From the NCBI GenBank assembly GCA_944383415.1, contig CALWPK010000009.1, forward strand, positions 1 to 48,918: DNA of 48,918 bases, given 5' to 3'. Below are positions 22,821 through 31,947 of the stretch, one piece after another. How positions within the stretch are numbered: the first letter of the stretch is position 1; each line of letters starts with the position of its first letter. The position numbers and the translations under genes were made by a program. Origin of the DNA: an uncultured Clostridia bacterium. GTDB lineage: Bacteria > Bacillota > Clostridia > Christensenellales > UBA1242. Under the pieces are notes generated by a model, which searched no databases, had not been told where the DNA came from, and was given only the letters and a program-made list of their open reading frames with translations.

Positions 22821-24017
22821 ATGGAACTATTGGCACCAGCGGGTGATAAAGATAAATTAATTATGTCTATAGAGTATGGCGCAGACGCAGTGTACCTGGC
22901 ATCGACAAGATTTGGTCTGCGTACTTTTGCTGGCAATTTTGATCTGGAGGGATTGAAATGGGCGGTAGAATATGCACACGAACGCAATGTGAAGGTGTAT
23001 GTGACAGTTAATATTATTCCACACGAATCAGACTTAGAAGATTTACCACAATATATATCATATTTAGACACTATTCACGTAGATGCTTTGATATGCGCGG
23101 ATTTGGGAGTGATAAGTATCGTCAGAAGAATTGCTCCAAATATGCCAATTCACGTTAGCACTCAAGCCAATATTACGAATAGCGAATCGGCAAAAGTGTT
23201 CATCTCTATGGGTGTGAAACGTCTAATTTTGGCGCGTGAGATGACTCTAGAAGAGATCAGGCAACTAAGAGAGAGTATTCCAAAAGACATAGAGTTGGAG
23301 GCATTTGTGCACGGAGCAATGTGTATTAGTTATTCAGGTAGATGCCTGTTGTCAAATTTTTTCACCAATCGTGACGCCAATCGTGGAGCCTGTGTTCAGG
23401 CGTGCAGATGGGAATATGCCATTCGCGAAATCAACAAGGATCAAGAGTATCCAATTGAAGAAGATACACACGGAACTTATATTTTGAATAGCAAAGATCT
23501 GTGTATGATAGATCATTTGGACAAACTTAGAGATGCTGGAGTAGATTCAGTCAAAATCGAGGGCAGGATGAAGACCGAGTATTATGTGGCGAATATCGTC
23601 AATGCGTATAGAGAGGCGTTAGATTATCTTGACACGCATGAAGAGTACGATTTGCCTGGTGAGATCAAAAACGAGGTATACAAATCTAGCCATAGAGATT
23701 ATTCTTGCGGATTTTATTTCGGAGATCCAAAGCAAACGCTGGATACTAGTCTACCAGTGAGTGAATACGATTTTGTCGCGGTAGTTTTGGAAAATAGTTC
23801 AACTGGCTGGACAAAAGTAGAGATGAGAAATAGATTTAGTATAAATTCTAGTTTGGAATTGTTGTCTAAAACGAAAAATAATGTTATAATAAACATCGAG
23901 AAGATAAAAGATTTGGATGGATGTGAGTTATCTGAATGTAAAATTCCTAAACAACAAGTTTATATAAAATGCGACCAAGATTTGAAAAAATATGAAATTT
24001 TAAGAAGGAAAAAATAA
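22821..24017 (+). CDS. U32 family protein, TrhP-like tRNA hydroxylase
   Basis: A 398-residue U32 protein with the family signature at about 160-178 (EAFVHGAMC...SGRCLLS, Cys168 and Cys175), followed by further cysteines in NRGACVQACRW that may hold an Fe-S cluster. N-terminus MELLAPAGDKDKL is the classical TIM-barrel start. In E. coli and Bacillus, U32 proteins of this type (TrhP) use prephenate to make 5-hydroxyuridine at tRNA position 34; the TrmR-like gene upstream would methylate it. The original peptidase label is probably wrong for this member. The start at 22821 follows from the promoter position. The lipid kinase-like gene follows after 3 bases. Confidence 0.85.
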   Translation: MELLAPAGDKDKLIMSIEYGADAVYLASTRFGLRTFAGNFDLEGLKWAVEYAHERNVKVYVTVNIIPHESDLEDLPQYISYLDTIHVDALICADLGVISIVRRIAPNMPIHVSTQANITNSESAKVFISMGVKRLILAREMTLEEIRQLRESIPKDIELEAFVHGAMCISYSGRCLLSNFFTNRDANRGACVQACRWEYAIREINKDQEYPIEEDTHGTYILNSKDLCMIDHLDKLRDAGVDSVKIEGRMKTEYYVANIVNAYREALDYLDTHEEYDLPGEIKNEVYKSSHRDYSCGFYFGDPKQTLDTSLPVSEYDFVAVVLENSSTGWTKVEMRNRFSINSSLELLSKTKNNVIINIEKIKDLDGCELSECKIPKQQVYIKCDQDLKKYEILRRKK

Positions 24018-24020
24018 AAA

Positions 24021-24911
24021 GTGAAAGAATGCTCTACAGTATTGATTTTATATAATCCAAATGCTATGCGTGGTAGGATAGATGAATTTTTGCCTGTTAT
24101 CAAGAAACGTTTGCTGACTAGATTTTCAAAAGTCGACTTAATCGCTAGCCCAAATGAACTTGGAGTGGAGGATATAGCGAAGAAGAATGCTGAGTTTTAT
24201 GACATCATCATTGCTTGCGGAGGCGATGGTACCGTTCATCAGACTATAAATGGGGTAATGAAAAGCGGTTTCAAACCATTGGTGGGTATCCTGCCTTATG
24301 GCACTTGCAACGATGTTGCGTTTACATTGGGAATACCTAATGATCTGAACAAAGCGATTGATTGCATACTCAGATTGAATACAACAAAATATGATTTGAT
24401 GTATGATGGTACAGATTATATTACCTATGCATTGGCAACAGGATATATTACGGACGCTTCATATTCTGCGGGGAAAAATATCAAGAAAAAATTGGGCAGA
24501 TTCGCTTATGTGCTTGCGGGGATAAAATCATTTTTCAAAATTCCCGCTTTGCCTATGACCATTGAATATGAAAATGAAAAAATTCATTGCAAGGTTGCAT
24601 ATTTTATGCTTATGAATGGATATAGAGTCGGTGGATTCAAAATCAATATGAATGAAAAACTAGATAATGGAACGGTGAAATTGGTGATGATCAGGAGAAG
24701 CAATGGTATAATGACATTATTTAGATTTATCAAATTGTTCTTACGAGGAGTAAAGGCGTTCAAAGACAACAAATATGTCATCATCAAAGATGTTGATAAA
24801 GTGAAGATTGAGAACCACTCAAATACGCCATTCACGCTTGACGGCGAGAAGGTTGGATTTTTGAAAAAGACTATAAGAGTCAATTCATACATTGAGTTGA
24901 TAAAACATTAG
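24021..24911 (+). CDS. DagK/YegS-family lipid kinase
   Basis: A 296-residue lipid/diacylglycerol kinase-like protein. The nucleotide-binding motif GGDGTVHQTINGVM is at about 67-80, preceded by YNPNAMRG (about 11-18), and followed by PYGTCNDVAFTLGI (about 92-105), where most members have GTxNDFAR. The last third is the beta-sandwich domain, ending in TPFTLDGEKV that matches the family's C-terminal motif. Likely reaction: ATP-dependent phosphorylation of diacylglycerol or a related lipid at the membrane. The start is GTG, with GAAGGA about 12 nt upstream, 3 nt after the U32 stop; they form one operon. Exact lipid substrate is unknown. Confidence 0.85.
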   Translation: MKECSTVLILYNPNAMRGRIDEFLPVIKKRLLTRFSKVDLIASPNELGVEDIAKKNAEFYDIIIACGGDGTVHQTINGVMKSGFKPLVGILPYGTCNDVAFTLGIPNDLNKAIDCILRLNTTKYDLMYDGTDYITYALATGYITDASYSAGKNIKKKLGRFAYVLAGIKSFFKIPALPMTIEYENEKIHCKVAYFMLMNGYRVGGFKINMNEKLDNGTVKLVMIRRSNGIMTLFRFIKLFLRGVKAFKDNKYVIIKDVDKVKIENHSNTPFTLDGEKVGFLKKTIRVNSYIELIKH

Positions 24912-24940
24912 AATATTAGAAAATCATTTTATGATAAAGA

Positions 24941-24972
24941 GAATCAATACGCCATATTATTGATTCTTTTTT
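24941..24972 (+). terminator. Terminator of the U32-lipid kinase operon
   Basis: 9-bp stem GAATCAATA/TATTGATTC (24941-24949 with 24958-24966) followed by six T residues. Confidence 0.85.
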
Positions 24973-25071
24973 ATTAATTTACCCAGAATAAATTAGAAAT
25001 AGCGAATAAAATTAAAATGACAAAATCATTTAATCAGTAATTTTACGCTCACATATTTAATAAAATATGAT

Positions 25072-25299
25072 ATGAGTTTGTCCGAAGTAAAATTAAACGT
25101 TCCTACCATCATAAAAGAGATAAATATTTTGGATATGAAAATCAAAATTCGTCTGATGGAATTGGGGTTAAATATTGGTACAAAAATCATTGTTAAAAAT
25201 CGTAGTATAATGAAGCGAACGATGCTGATTGTTTTCAATTCTTCGTGTTTTGTGCTGAAAGAAAATTTGGCAAAAGAGATAGTGGTCAACTATGCGTAA
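25072..25299 (+). CDS. feoA: FeoA, ferrous iron transport accessory
   Basis: A 75-residue SH3-like protein. The family pattern is visible: IRLMELGLNIGTKIIVKNRS (about 26-45) corresponds to the conserved RLxxLGLxxGxxI core, followed by strands to IVVNYA. FeoA binds or regulates FeoB at the inner membrane. It overlaps feoB by 8 bases. A TAAAAT box (25061-25066) ends 5 nt before the ATG and no ribosome site exists, so the mRNA may be leaderless; the -35 region is poor, which could mean an activator is needed. No Fur-box-like palindrome was evident by eye. Confidence 0.85.
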   Translation: MSLSEVKLNVPTIIKEINILDMKIKIRLMELGLNIGTKIIVKNRSIMKRTMLIVFNSSCFVLKENLAKEIVVNYA

Positions 25300-27361
25300 A
25301 ATTTTATTAATCGGCAATCCAAATGTAGGGAAATCTACCCTATTCAATAGCCTCACAAAATCCAGTGAGCACACTGGAAATTTTCACGGCGTAACGGTAG
25401 AAGAGAAACACAAAGTAGTAAAATTCAAAGACGAAGAATATGACTTTTATGATTTGCCAGGAATGTACTCTTTGAACAGTTTTTCGTTTGAAGAGGAAGT
25501 GGCAAGGGATTTTGCACTAAAATCCGATGCAGATAAAATAATGCTATTAGATGCGAATAGCCTTAGAAAAAATTTGTATTTATGTCTACAATTTTTGGAA
25601 TTGAATATTAATTTTCAAATTTTGATAAATAACTATGATTATTTCAAAAAATATAAAAATAATTTAGATATAGAAAAAATGAATAGAAAATTAAATATAA
25701 ATTGCGAAATAATTAATGCAAAAAAAATAAAAATTAAAGATTTGGACTTGAAAAACAATGAAAAACCGATGAATAATAGTTATTTTCAAAAAATTTCTTC
25801 AAATTCTAGCAATTATTTGTCAAAATATATAAAAATAATAAAAAATAAATATAATCTTGATGAAAAAACTATTATATATGCGTTAAATGGAATTTTTAAT
25901 AATGTTAATGAAGAACAAAAAAAATTCATTCAATCGCTTTTCCCTGATGTGATTTTGGACAGATACAAATATATAGATGAATTGTTATTAGGAGTTGTAG
26001 AAACTAAAAACAATTTCGTCTATGGATTGAACAAAGCGGACAAAATTATTCTGAAGCCTCTCGTTACGATAGTCGGTTTTTTACTCTGTTTTTTTGCGAG
26101 CATTTATTTGATATTTTTCCTTATGGGACCTCTTTTTAGCGAAGGGTTAAATTATCTGATTGACTTCATTTTGATCACTCCGGTTATGAATTTTTTGTAT
26201 TCAGTTACGAGCAATATATGGTTGATAGAATTTTTTTCATGCGGGGTGTTTAGTTCAATATTGACCATAATGAATTTCTTGCCACAAGTGTTGCTTCTGT
26301 TCATTTTTTTAACGATGTTGGAAGATAGCGGATTGATATCAAGAATGGCTTATGTCTTTGATGATTTTTTGTCAATTTTTGGACTGAATGGAAAAGCGAT
26401 TTATATTACGCTTTTAGGGTTAGGATGCAACACAGTTTCAGCGCTCGCCACACGTAATATGGATGAAAAAAATTTAAGAATAAAGACAATGCTTTTGAAT
26501 CCATATATCAGTTGTATGGCACGTCTTCCCATTTATGTTGTCATAGCATCGGCGTTCTTTGGTCAATATGCGTATTTTGTCGTCACTGGACTTTATTTGC
26601 TCGGACTTGTCGTTGCATTGATGCTAGGGTTCGTGTTGAACAAAACTATTTTGAAGTCGGATAGCAATTCGCTTCTCTTGGAATTTGCACCACTACGTCC
26701 AGTCGATTTCAAACACGTTTTAATAGTCGGTAGAGACAACGCAATTGATATGATCAAAAGAATATTTTTCATCGTTTTAGGAGTGGGAGTAATTGTTTGG
26801 ATATTGTCTCATACTTCATTCAATCTAACCTATACTCAATCAATCACGGATAGTATTTTGTTCTTCTTTGCTGATAAGATATCATTCTTGTTCACGCCGA
26901 TAGGGTTAAACAGCGCAGGAATAGTGTGTGCACTGATAGTTGGAGTGATGGCAAAAGAATTGCTCGTCTCCACATTTTCTATCAGCAACAATGTCTCCAC
27001 GATTTCGGCATTGATCGCCAGTCTTAGTGTCGCCACCAGTGTGGTACATTTCAACAGTGCGACCGCCATATCATTTTTGGTATTCACACTTTTATATTGT
27101 CCGTGTAGTTCAAACTTGGCAGTCATCAAGAAAGAGATCGGCACTTTCTGGATGTGGTTTGCTATCCTTAGCCAATTCACCAATGCATATATACTTAGTT
27201 TCTTGATTTATAACTCAATGATACACAACTTTTTCTATGCGATCATCGTGTTGTCTATAATTCTATTGATATTGTTTGCTGTGTGCTATATTATAAAAAG
27301 GATACGATCAAAAAATATCTTATGTATATTTTGTTCAAAAAACTGCAAAGGGAAAAAATAA
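25292..27361 (+). CDS. feoB: FeoB, ferrous iron transporter
   Basis: A 689-residue GTP-gated Fe(II) importer of the cytoplasmic membrane. G1 GNPNVGKST at 8-16, G3 DLPGMYSL near 53-60, and a four-residue NNYD where G4 NxxD is expected (about 112-115). The linker helical region (about 120-215) is very AT-rich and Asn/Lys-rich. The membrane part has the Gate-type segments with LGLGCNTVSALATRN (about 373-387) and VGVMAKELLVSTFS, both holding conserved transport residues. The last residues carry CxxCxxxC (Cys678, 681, 685), which may bind iron in place of a separate FeoC. The ATG at 25292 overlaps feoA. No FeoC gene is seen. Confidence 0.93.
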   Translation: MRKILLIGNPNVGKSTLFNSLTKSSEHTGNFHGVTVEEKHKVVKFKDEEYDFYDLPGMYSLNSFSFEEEVARDFALKSDADKIMLLDANSLRKNLYLCLQFLELNINFQILINNYDYFKKYKNNLDIEKMNRKLNINCEIINAKKIKIKDLDLKNNEKPMNNSYFQKISSNSSNYLSKYIKIIKNKYNLDEKTIIYALNGIFNNVNEEQKKFIQSLFPDVILDRYKYIDELLLGVVETKNNFVYGLNKADKIILKPLVTIVGFLLCFFASIYLIFFLMGPLFSEGLNYLIDFILITPVMNFLYSVTSNIWLIEFFSCGVFSSILTIMNFLPQVLLLFIFLTMLEDSGLISRMAYVFDDFLSIFGLNGKAIYITLLGLGCNTVSALATRNMDEKNLRIKTMLLNPYISCMARLPIYVVIASAFFGQYAYFVVTGLYLLGLVVALMLGFVLNKTILKSDSNSLLLEFAPLRPVDFKHVLIVGRDNAIDMIKRIFFIVLGVGVIVWILSHTSFNLTYTQSITDSILFFFADKISFLFTPIGLNSAGIVCALIVGVMAKELLVSTFSISNNVSTISALIASLSVATSVVHFNSATAISFLVFTLLYCPCSSNLAVIKKEIGTFWMWFAILSQFTNAYILSFLIYNSMIHNFFYAIIVLSIILLILFAVCYIIKRIRSKNILCIFCSKNCKGKK

Positions 27362-27395
27362 TCATTCCAAATTTTAAAGTTTATTTTGATATAGC

Positions 27396-27433
27396 AAATA
27401 GATATTTTTAAAAAGTAAATATCTATTTTTTAT
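27396..27433 (+). terminator. Terminator of feoAB
   Basis: Perfect 12-bp stem AAATAGATATTT / AAATATCTATTT (27396-27407 with 27417-27428) and T run. The following 200 bases before der hold nothing I can name. Confidence 0.85.
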
Positions 27434-27638
27434 AGATTGGTTTGAAAATCTATATAAGTAAATATCACTCTATAGGTATAAAATATATAAATAAAATATT
27501 AGAGTCTAAATTTATCTTGTCTTTTATATTTAATCAAACTCTACACACATAAAAGCGAAAAGATACGGTCAAAGGCAAACGAGTGCAGTCTAATTCATTA
27601 ATCGACACATATATTATGAAATAACATTTTTTAAATAC

Positions 27639-27667
27639 TTGAAAATTTCTTTAATTTTTGATATACT
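27639..27667 (+). promoter_or_regulatory. Promoter of der
   Basis: TTGAAA (27639-27644) and TATACT (27662-27667), 17 bp apart; short leader with AGGTG before ATG 27688. Confidence 0.8.
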
Positions 27668-27687
27668 AAAATATAAGCAGGTGAAAT

Positions 27688-29004
27688 ATGAAAAAACCAT
27701 TGGTAGCAATCGTTGGCAAGCCAAATGTCGGGAAATCTACATTTTTTAATAAGGTAGCGGGTAGCAAAATAAGCATTGTAGAAGATATTCCGGGAGTGAC
27801 TAGGGATAGGATTTTTGCCAACGCGGAATGGTGCGGATATCAATTTCAGATAGTTGACACTGGTGGACTTGATTTCAATAAGGATGATGAGATAAACAAG
27901 CGCATAATCGAGCAGGCAAACCTCGCCATTGACCTTGCAGATGTGATAGTCTTTTTTGTTGACGGAAAGGAGGGACTGACATCAAGTGATATGGAAGTCG
28001 CCAATCATCTAAGAAGAGCGAAGGCTCCCAAGATTGTTGCGGTCAACAAGTTAGATAATTACGAAAGAGAAAAAACGTATGAGTTTTACGAATTGGGGCT
28101 AGGAGATCCTATCCCTATTTCGGCAGAACAGAGCAAGGGTATTGGAGATCTTCTAGATGAAATCGTCAAATATTTGAAAAAAATCGAAAATACAGATGAC
28201 GATAGTGAGATCAAAATTGCCATTGTTGGCAAGCCAAATGCTGGCAAATCTAGCATTACAAACAGACTCTTGGGAGAAGATAGAGTGGTCGTCAGTTCAA
28301 TAGCGGGGACGACTCGCGATGCGATAGATAGCCCATTTAGATGGAATGGCAAAGATTATTGCCTTATAGATACGGCAGGACTTAGACGCAAATCAAAGAT
28401 TGAAGCAGGTAGCATTGAAAGGTACAGTGCTATTAGAAGTCTAAACGCGATTGAAAGATGCGATGTGGCAGTGCTTGTGATTGACGCGAGTCAAGGCATC
28501 ACCGAACAAGACGTGAAGATTGCTGGGCTCATTCACGAGCAAGGCAAACCGAGCGTGATTGTCATCAACAAATGGGATTTGATTGAAAACGTAGAGTCTA
28601 CCAGAAAAGAGTTTGAAAAACAACTCAGCAATGATTTGGCGTTTATGAAATATTATGTCCTCTTGTTCGTCTCTTCCAAGACTGGTCAAAGGGTGGGTAA
28701 GATTATGGAGATGGTTGATATGGTGCTAAGCAATGCAAAAAAAGAAATATCTATGTCGTTATTCAACAATGTTTTGACCAATGCCATAACCGTCACCGAA
28801 CCTCCTAGCAAGAATGGCAAGAGACTCAAAATCATATTTGGAAAGCAAGTCGCGGTGTGCCCACCTACATTCAATATCTATTGCAACGATTCAAGCCTAA
28901 TAGAAAATTCATATATCAGATATCTAGAGAATAGTTTGCGAAGAGCGTTTGATTTCAAAGGGACGCCTATCAAAATTCAATTCAAAAACAAAAATGAGAA
29001 GTAG
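27688..29004 (+). CDS. der: Der (EngA), ribosome-assembly GTPase
   Basis: A 438-residue protein with two GTPase domains in a row, unique to Der: GKPNVGKST (10-18), DTGG and NKLD in the first; GKPNAGKSS (about 181-189), DTAGLRRKSK and NKWDL in the second. The KH-like C-terminal domain (about 355-438) contains PPSKNGKRLKI, FVNDP-like 'IYCND' and the terminal 'GTPIKIQFK', all standard. Der acts in 50S subunit maturation and is essential in most bacteria. AGGTG precedes the ATG. It is a single-gene unit; plsY, its usual neighbour, follows on the same strand after an unrelated minus-strand gene. Confidence 0.96.
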   Translation: MKKPLVAIVGKPNVGKSTFFNKVAGSKISIVEDIPGVTRDRIFANAEWCGYQFQIVDTGGLDFNKDDEINKRIIEQANLAIDLADVIVFFVDGKEGLTSSDMEVANHLRRAKAPKIVAVNKLDNYEREKTYEFYELGLGDPIPISAEQSKGIGDLLDEIVKYLKKIENTDDDSEIKIAIVGKPNAGKSSITNRLLGEDRVVVSSIAGTTRDAIDSPFRWNGKDYCLIDTAGLRRKSKIEAGSIERYSAIRSLNAIERCDVAVLVIDASQGITEQDVKIAGLIHEQGKPSVIVINKWDLIENVESTRKEFEKQLSNDLAFMKYYVLLFVSSKTGQRVGKIMEMVDMVLSNAKKEISMSLFNNVLTNAITVTEPPSKNGKRLKIIFGKQVAVCPPTFNIYCNDSSLIENSYIRYLENSLRRAFDFKGTPIKIQFKNKNEK

Positions 29005-29246
29005 AGAATGTTTGCGACCCGTTGAATAATTCATAATTTCAACTAATAAATATAATAGAATTTTATTTGAAGTTAATTTAACCTTTGTTTTGATTCATAA
29101 TTTTGTATATTGAAACAAAGGTATTTTTTTATAAATGTGTGATTAAGAGACAAATTTTTCGAAAAAAGTGTTTTATCAATGTAAATGTCTGAAAAGAAAA
29201 GGCTATTAATTTCATTAATAAAAAATCTAATTTCTACCACACTCAT
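29005..29246. other. Intergenic stretch after der
   Basis: AT-rich; I see no gene and no convincing terminator for der. Confidence 0.4.
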
Positions 29247-29274
29247 AAAAAACGAAGCGACTTTCATCACTTCG
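29247..29274 (-). terminator. Terminator of the 29296-29832 gene
   Basis: Minus-strand stem CGAAGTGA/TCGCTTCG (one G-U pair in RNA) followed by six T residues. The mismatch on the plus strand makes it strand-specific. Confidence 0.8.
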
Positions 29275-29295
29275 AATTGAAAATATAAAATCTAC

Positions 29296-29832
29296 CTAGT
29301 CCTCCACATTAACCTCAAGATTTGCTGTTTCGTGGTTGAAACGAGATAGATTTTTCAAATACTGCTTGCCCAAAACTTGATACAATATGAAAGTCCACTT
29401 TTGAGTAATTTCCTCTGCAAGTGTTTTTTCAAATCTGTCAAGCAGTCTGTTTCCTTCAAAAACTGCACTCGCTTCATAATCACCCAAATATAGAGTGATA
29501 TTTCTATCTTTGTGCATACAATTCACCTGAATTCTATCTTCTGTGCGAGCGATGCCAAAAACCACGAGATTCAATTTGCTGTAGACAAAAGCCTCTACAT
29601 CTTTATCACTAACCGCATTTATTGGATGCGATAAATTTCGAATTCCTAGTTTTTGCAAAAGGTTGTTTGCTTTAATCTTAGTAGAATTTATCGCATTTTT
29701 CCCTGTATTGAGTGCCGAATTGCCAGCATTTTTTGCCGAAATAACCAATCTTTGTGCTCTGATTTTCAATGCATCATATTTTCCTTTCACCATAGCCACA
29801 GCATCTTGTGCGACATATTTAGTCTTTTTCAT
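29296..29832 (-). CDS. hypothetical protein
   Basis: I do not recognise this 178-residue protein. The first 65 residues are basic and helical (Lys/Asn/Ala-rich, with KNAGNSALNTGKNAINSTK resembling short imperfect repeats). The rest is mixed, with a central beta-like part (LVVFGIARTEDRIQVNC) and a helical C-terminus. No signal peptide or membrane segment. GGGGGAG precedes the ATG at 29832. It interrupts der and plsY, which are on the other strand. Confidence 0.75.
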   Translation of the reverse strand: MKKTKYVAQDAVAMVKGKYDALKIRAQRLVISAKNAGNSALNTGKNAINSTKIKANNLLQKLGIRNLSHPINAVSDKDVEAFVYSKLNLVVFGIARTEDRIQVNCMHKDRNITLYLGDYEASAVFEGNRLLDRFEKTLAEEITQKWTFILYQVLGKQYLKNLSRFNHETANLEVNVED

Positions 29833-29931
29833 AACTCCCCCTTGACAACTAGTATAATTCTACCAAAAAACTTAGATTTGTCAATATTTCAATTGTAGAA
29901 TAAAGTAAATTTACTTTTTTATTCATTTTGT

Positions 29932-29960
29932 TTGATTTATTTTTGATAAGGTGATATTAT
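29932..29960 (+). promoter_or_regulatory. Promoter of plsY
   Basis: TTGATT (29932-29937) and TATTAT (29955-29960), 17 bp apart. The leader is only about 17 nt and has no good Shine-Dalgarno sequence. Confidence 0.65.
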
Positions 29961-29983
29961 GAAAGGGAAAAAAGCGAGTATAT

Positions 29984-30736
29984 ATGCAGTATTTATATTA
30001 TGTCTTATTAGCAATAGCCTGCTACTTTATCGGAAACATCAGTGGCGCTAGGATAGTATCCAAATTCAAACATAAAGATGTGACCAAATCAGGAAGTGGC
30101 AATCCGGGTACACTCAATGTGTGGCGTACTTTCGGATTTTGGCCAGGAATTATGACTTTTGTGCTAGATATGTCGAAAGGTTTACTACCTTGTTTGTTGG
30201 CATATTTCACTTTTGGCTACATAGGTTGCGAGCCTGAAATAGCATTGTACGTGGCGGGTTTTTCGGTGGTATTAGGACACGTATTCCCTGTCATTTATAA
30301 ATTCAAAGGTGGAAAGGGTATCGCTACATCCATCGGAATATTCTTAGTTGCGAACTGGTGGGTTGCACTTATTGTATTTGTCGTGATGATTGTTGGGATG
30401 TTATTTATCAAATATGCCTCAATTTTTACAATTGGTTTTGTGATTGCGATGTCAATTGTGGAGATTTGCCTTGCCAGTCCAGCGAATTGGGTGAATTACA
30501 TTTTCATCGGTTTAATCTTGATATTAGTGATGTACGCACATAGAAGTAATATAGTCAAACTATTCTCGGGCAAAGAGAACAAAACAGAACTTTTGGCTAT
30601 GCTGAAAAAAATCACCAACAAAAAGAAAAACTCAACCAATGAAAATGAAGACATAAATAATGCCTCTGAGACAGGAGATCAAAATCAATCTAATATAATG
30701 ATGGAAAAAGATATTAATTCCAAAATCAATAAATAA
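29984..30736 (+). CDS. plsY: PlsY, glycerol-3-phosphate acyltransferase
   Basis: A 250-residue integral membrane acyltransferase using acyl-phosphate to make lysophosphatidic acid, the first step of phospholipid synthesis. Motif 1 SGSGNPGTLNVWR (about 36-48, usually SGNPGATN), motif 2 and 3 with GHVFPVIYKFKGGKGIATS (about 97-115). Five or so hydrophobic spans cover residues 1-195. The last 50 residues are a hydrophilic Lys/Asn/Glu tail not found in typical 200-residue PlsY proteins; its role is unknown. PlsX is not in this window. A hairpin AAATGCC/GGCATTT overlaps the stop codon and could end the transcript. Confidence 0.92.
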   Translation: MQYLYYVLLAIACYFIGNISGARIVSKFKHKDVTKSGSGNPGTLNVWRTFGFWPGIMTFVLDMSKGLLPCLLAYFTFGYIGCEPEIALYVAGFSVVLGHVFPVIYKFKGGKGIATSIGIFLVANWWVALIVFVVMIVGMLFIKYASIFTIGFVIAMSIVEICLASPANWVNYIFIGLILILVMYAHRSNIVKLFSGKENKTELLAMLKKITNKKKNSTNENEDINNASETGDQNQSNIMMEKDINSKINK

Positions 30737-30771
30737 ATGCCAATGATTCAATTATTGTAAGGCATTTATTG
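30735..30771 (+). terminator. Possible terminator of plsY
   Basis: 7-bp stem AAATGCC/GGCATTT (30735-30741 with 30761-30767) with a weak T-rich tail; the loop is large. Confidence 0.45.
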
Positions 30772-30880
30772 TAATCGCTAAGACTTTATTTGGAACATAG
30801 ACCTGATCTGTTCATTATACTTTGGATAAAATTGTTTATAGCAATTCAGAGTTCATTTGAATCAATATTTGGATAACATT

Positions 30881-31648
30881 ATGATAGATACTCATTGTCA
30901 TCTCAATGATAATCAGTTTGATAACGATCTAGATAAAGTTATCAATGATTTTTTCTTATCTGGTGGCGGTGCAATGATATGCGTGGGTGCAGATCTAAAA
31001 TCTAGTATGAATGCAAAGATAATTGCTGATAGCAATGACAATATTTATTATACAATAGGCGTTCATCCTGACGATTGTGATAAATATAACGAATCAGAAT
31101 TGGAAGATATGCTCTTGACAAGGTCAGACAAACTCGTTGCCATTGGCGAGATAGGGCTTGACTATTTCCACAACAAGGAAAACAGGGCAAAGCAGATCGA
31201 GGTGTTCGTCAGTCAAATAAATCTGGCGATCAAATACAATCTTCCTATAGTCATTCATTGCAGAGAAGCGTACCAAGACGTCTACAACATATTGAAAGAA
31301 TATTCTCCTTTGAAGATAGGCGTGGTGATGCATTGTTATAGCGGTAGCCTAGAATTCGCCAATCAATTGATCAAATTAGGTGTCAAACTATCATTCACTG
31401 GATCGGTCACCTTCAAAAATGCTGTCAAAGCAAAAGAAGTGGTCAAAAATATACCTCTAGATACGTTCTTTTTCGAAACGGACGCCCCATATCTCACTCC
31501 CGAACCGAATAGAGGGAAGAGAAACGAACCAAAAAATGTTTTCGATACAGTGAAGTATGTGGCGAGTTTGCGTGAAATGGATGTGGAAAAAATAATAAAA
31601 ATTACCGATCAAAACGCAAAAAAGTTTTTCAATATAGAATTTGTATAG
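30881..31648 (+). CDS. tatD: TatD-family metal-dependent DNase
   Basis: A 255-residue TIM-barrel hydrolase. Metal ligands: His5 and His7 in IDTHCHL, Glu90 in GEIGLDY, His126 in IHCREA, a His in MHCYSG (about 150) and Asp in FETDAPYLTPEPNRGKRNEP (about 204). Family members are divalent-metal nucleases working on DNA 3' ends or related substrates in the cytosol. The start is placed at the ATG directly before IDTHCH, as in the family; an upstream TTG (30857) has no ribosome site. A weak GGA lies 7 nt before the ATG. All catalytic positions are present. Confidence 0.92.
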   Translation: MIDTHCHLNDNQFDNDLDKVINDFFLSGGGAMICVGADLKSSMNAKIIADSNDNIYYTIGVHPDDCDKYNESELEDMLLTRSDKLVAIGEIGLDYFHNKENRAKQIEVFVSQINLAIKYNLPIVIHCREAYQDVYNILKEYSPLKIGVVMHCYSGSLEFANQLIKLGVKLSFTGSVTFKNAVKAKEVVKNIPLDTFFFETDAPYLTPEPNRGKRNEPKNVFDTVKYVASLREMDVEKIIKITDQNAKKFFNIEFV

Positions 31649-31911
31649 TGACTCTTTGAAATTTTGAGCAACATTTATACCATCATTTATAAATATCATA
31701 TTTATAAGTTTGGTCACCACCAACATTTGATTGAATTTCTCAAACAAATAGGAGAGATATAAACAACTCTTATGTTTTCACATTTCTTCTTTGAAGAGAC
31801 TAAAAATGATTTATTTAGAATTTTGAATTTCATAGATTATATACATTTTTTTAAAATTAGTTGATAATATATACAAATTTGTCAATCTTGAAAAAATTTC
31901 AAAATTGGGTA

Positions 31912-31939
31912 TTGACAAATCACTTTTTGATGATATAAT
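31912..31939 (+). promoter_or_regulatory. Promoter of RNase P RNA
   Basis: Perfect TTGACA (31912-31917) and TATAAT (31934-31939), 16 bp apart, about 8 nt before the RNA 5' end: one of the strongest promoters in the window. Confidence 0.9.
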
Positions 31940-31947
31940 GATAATGT

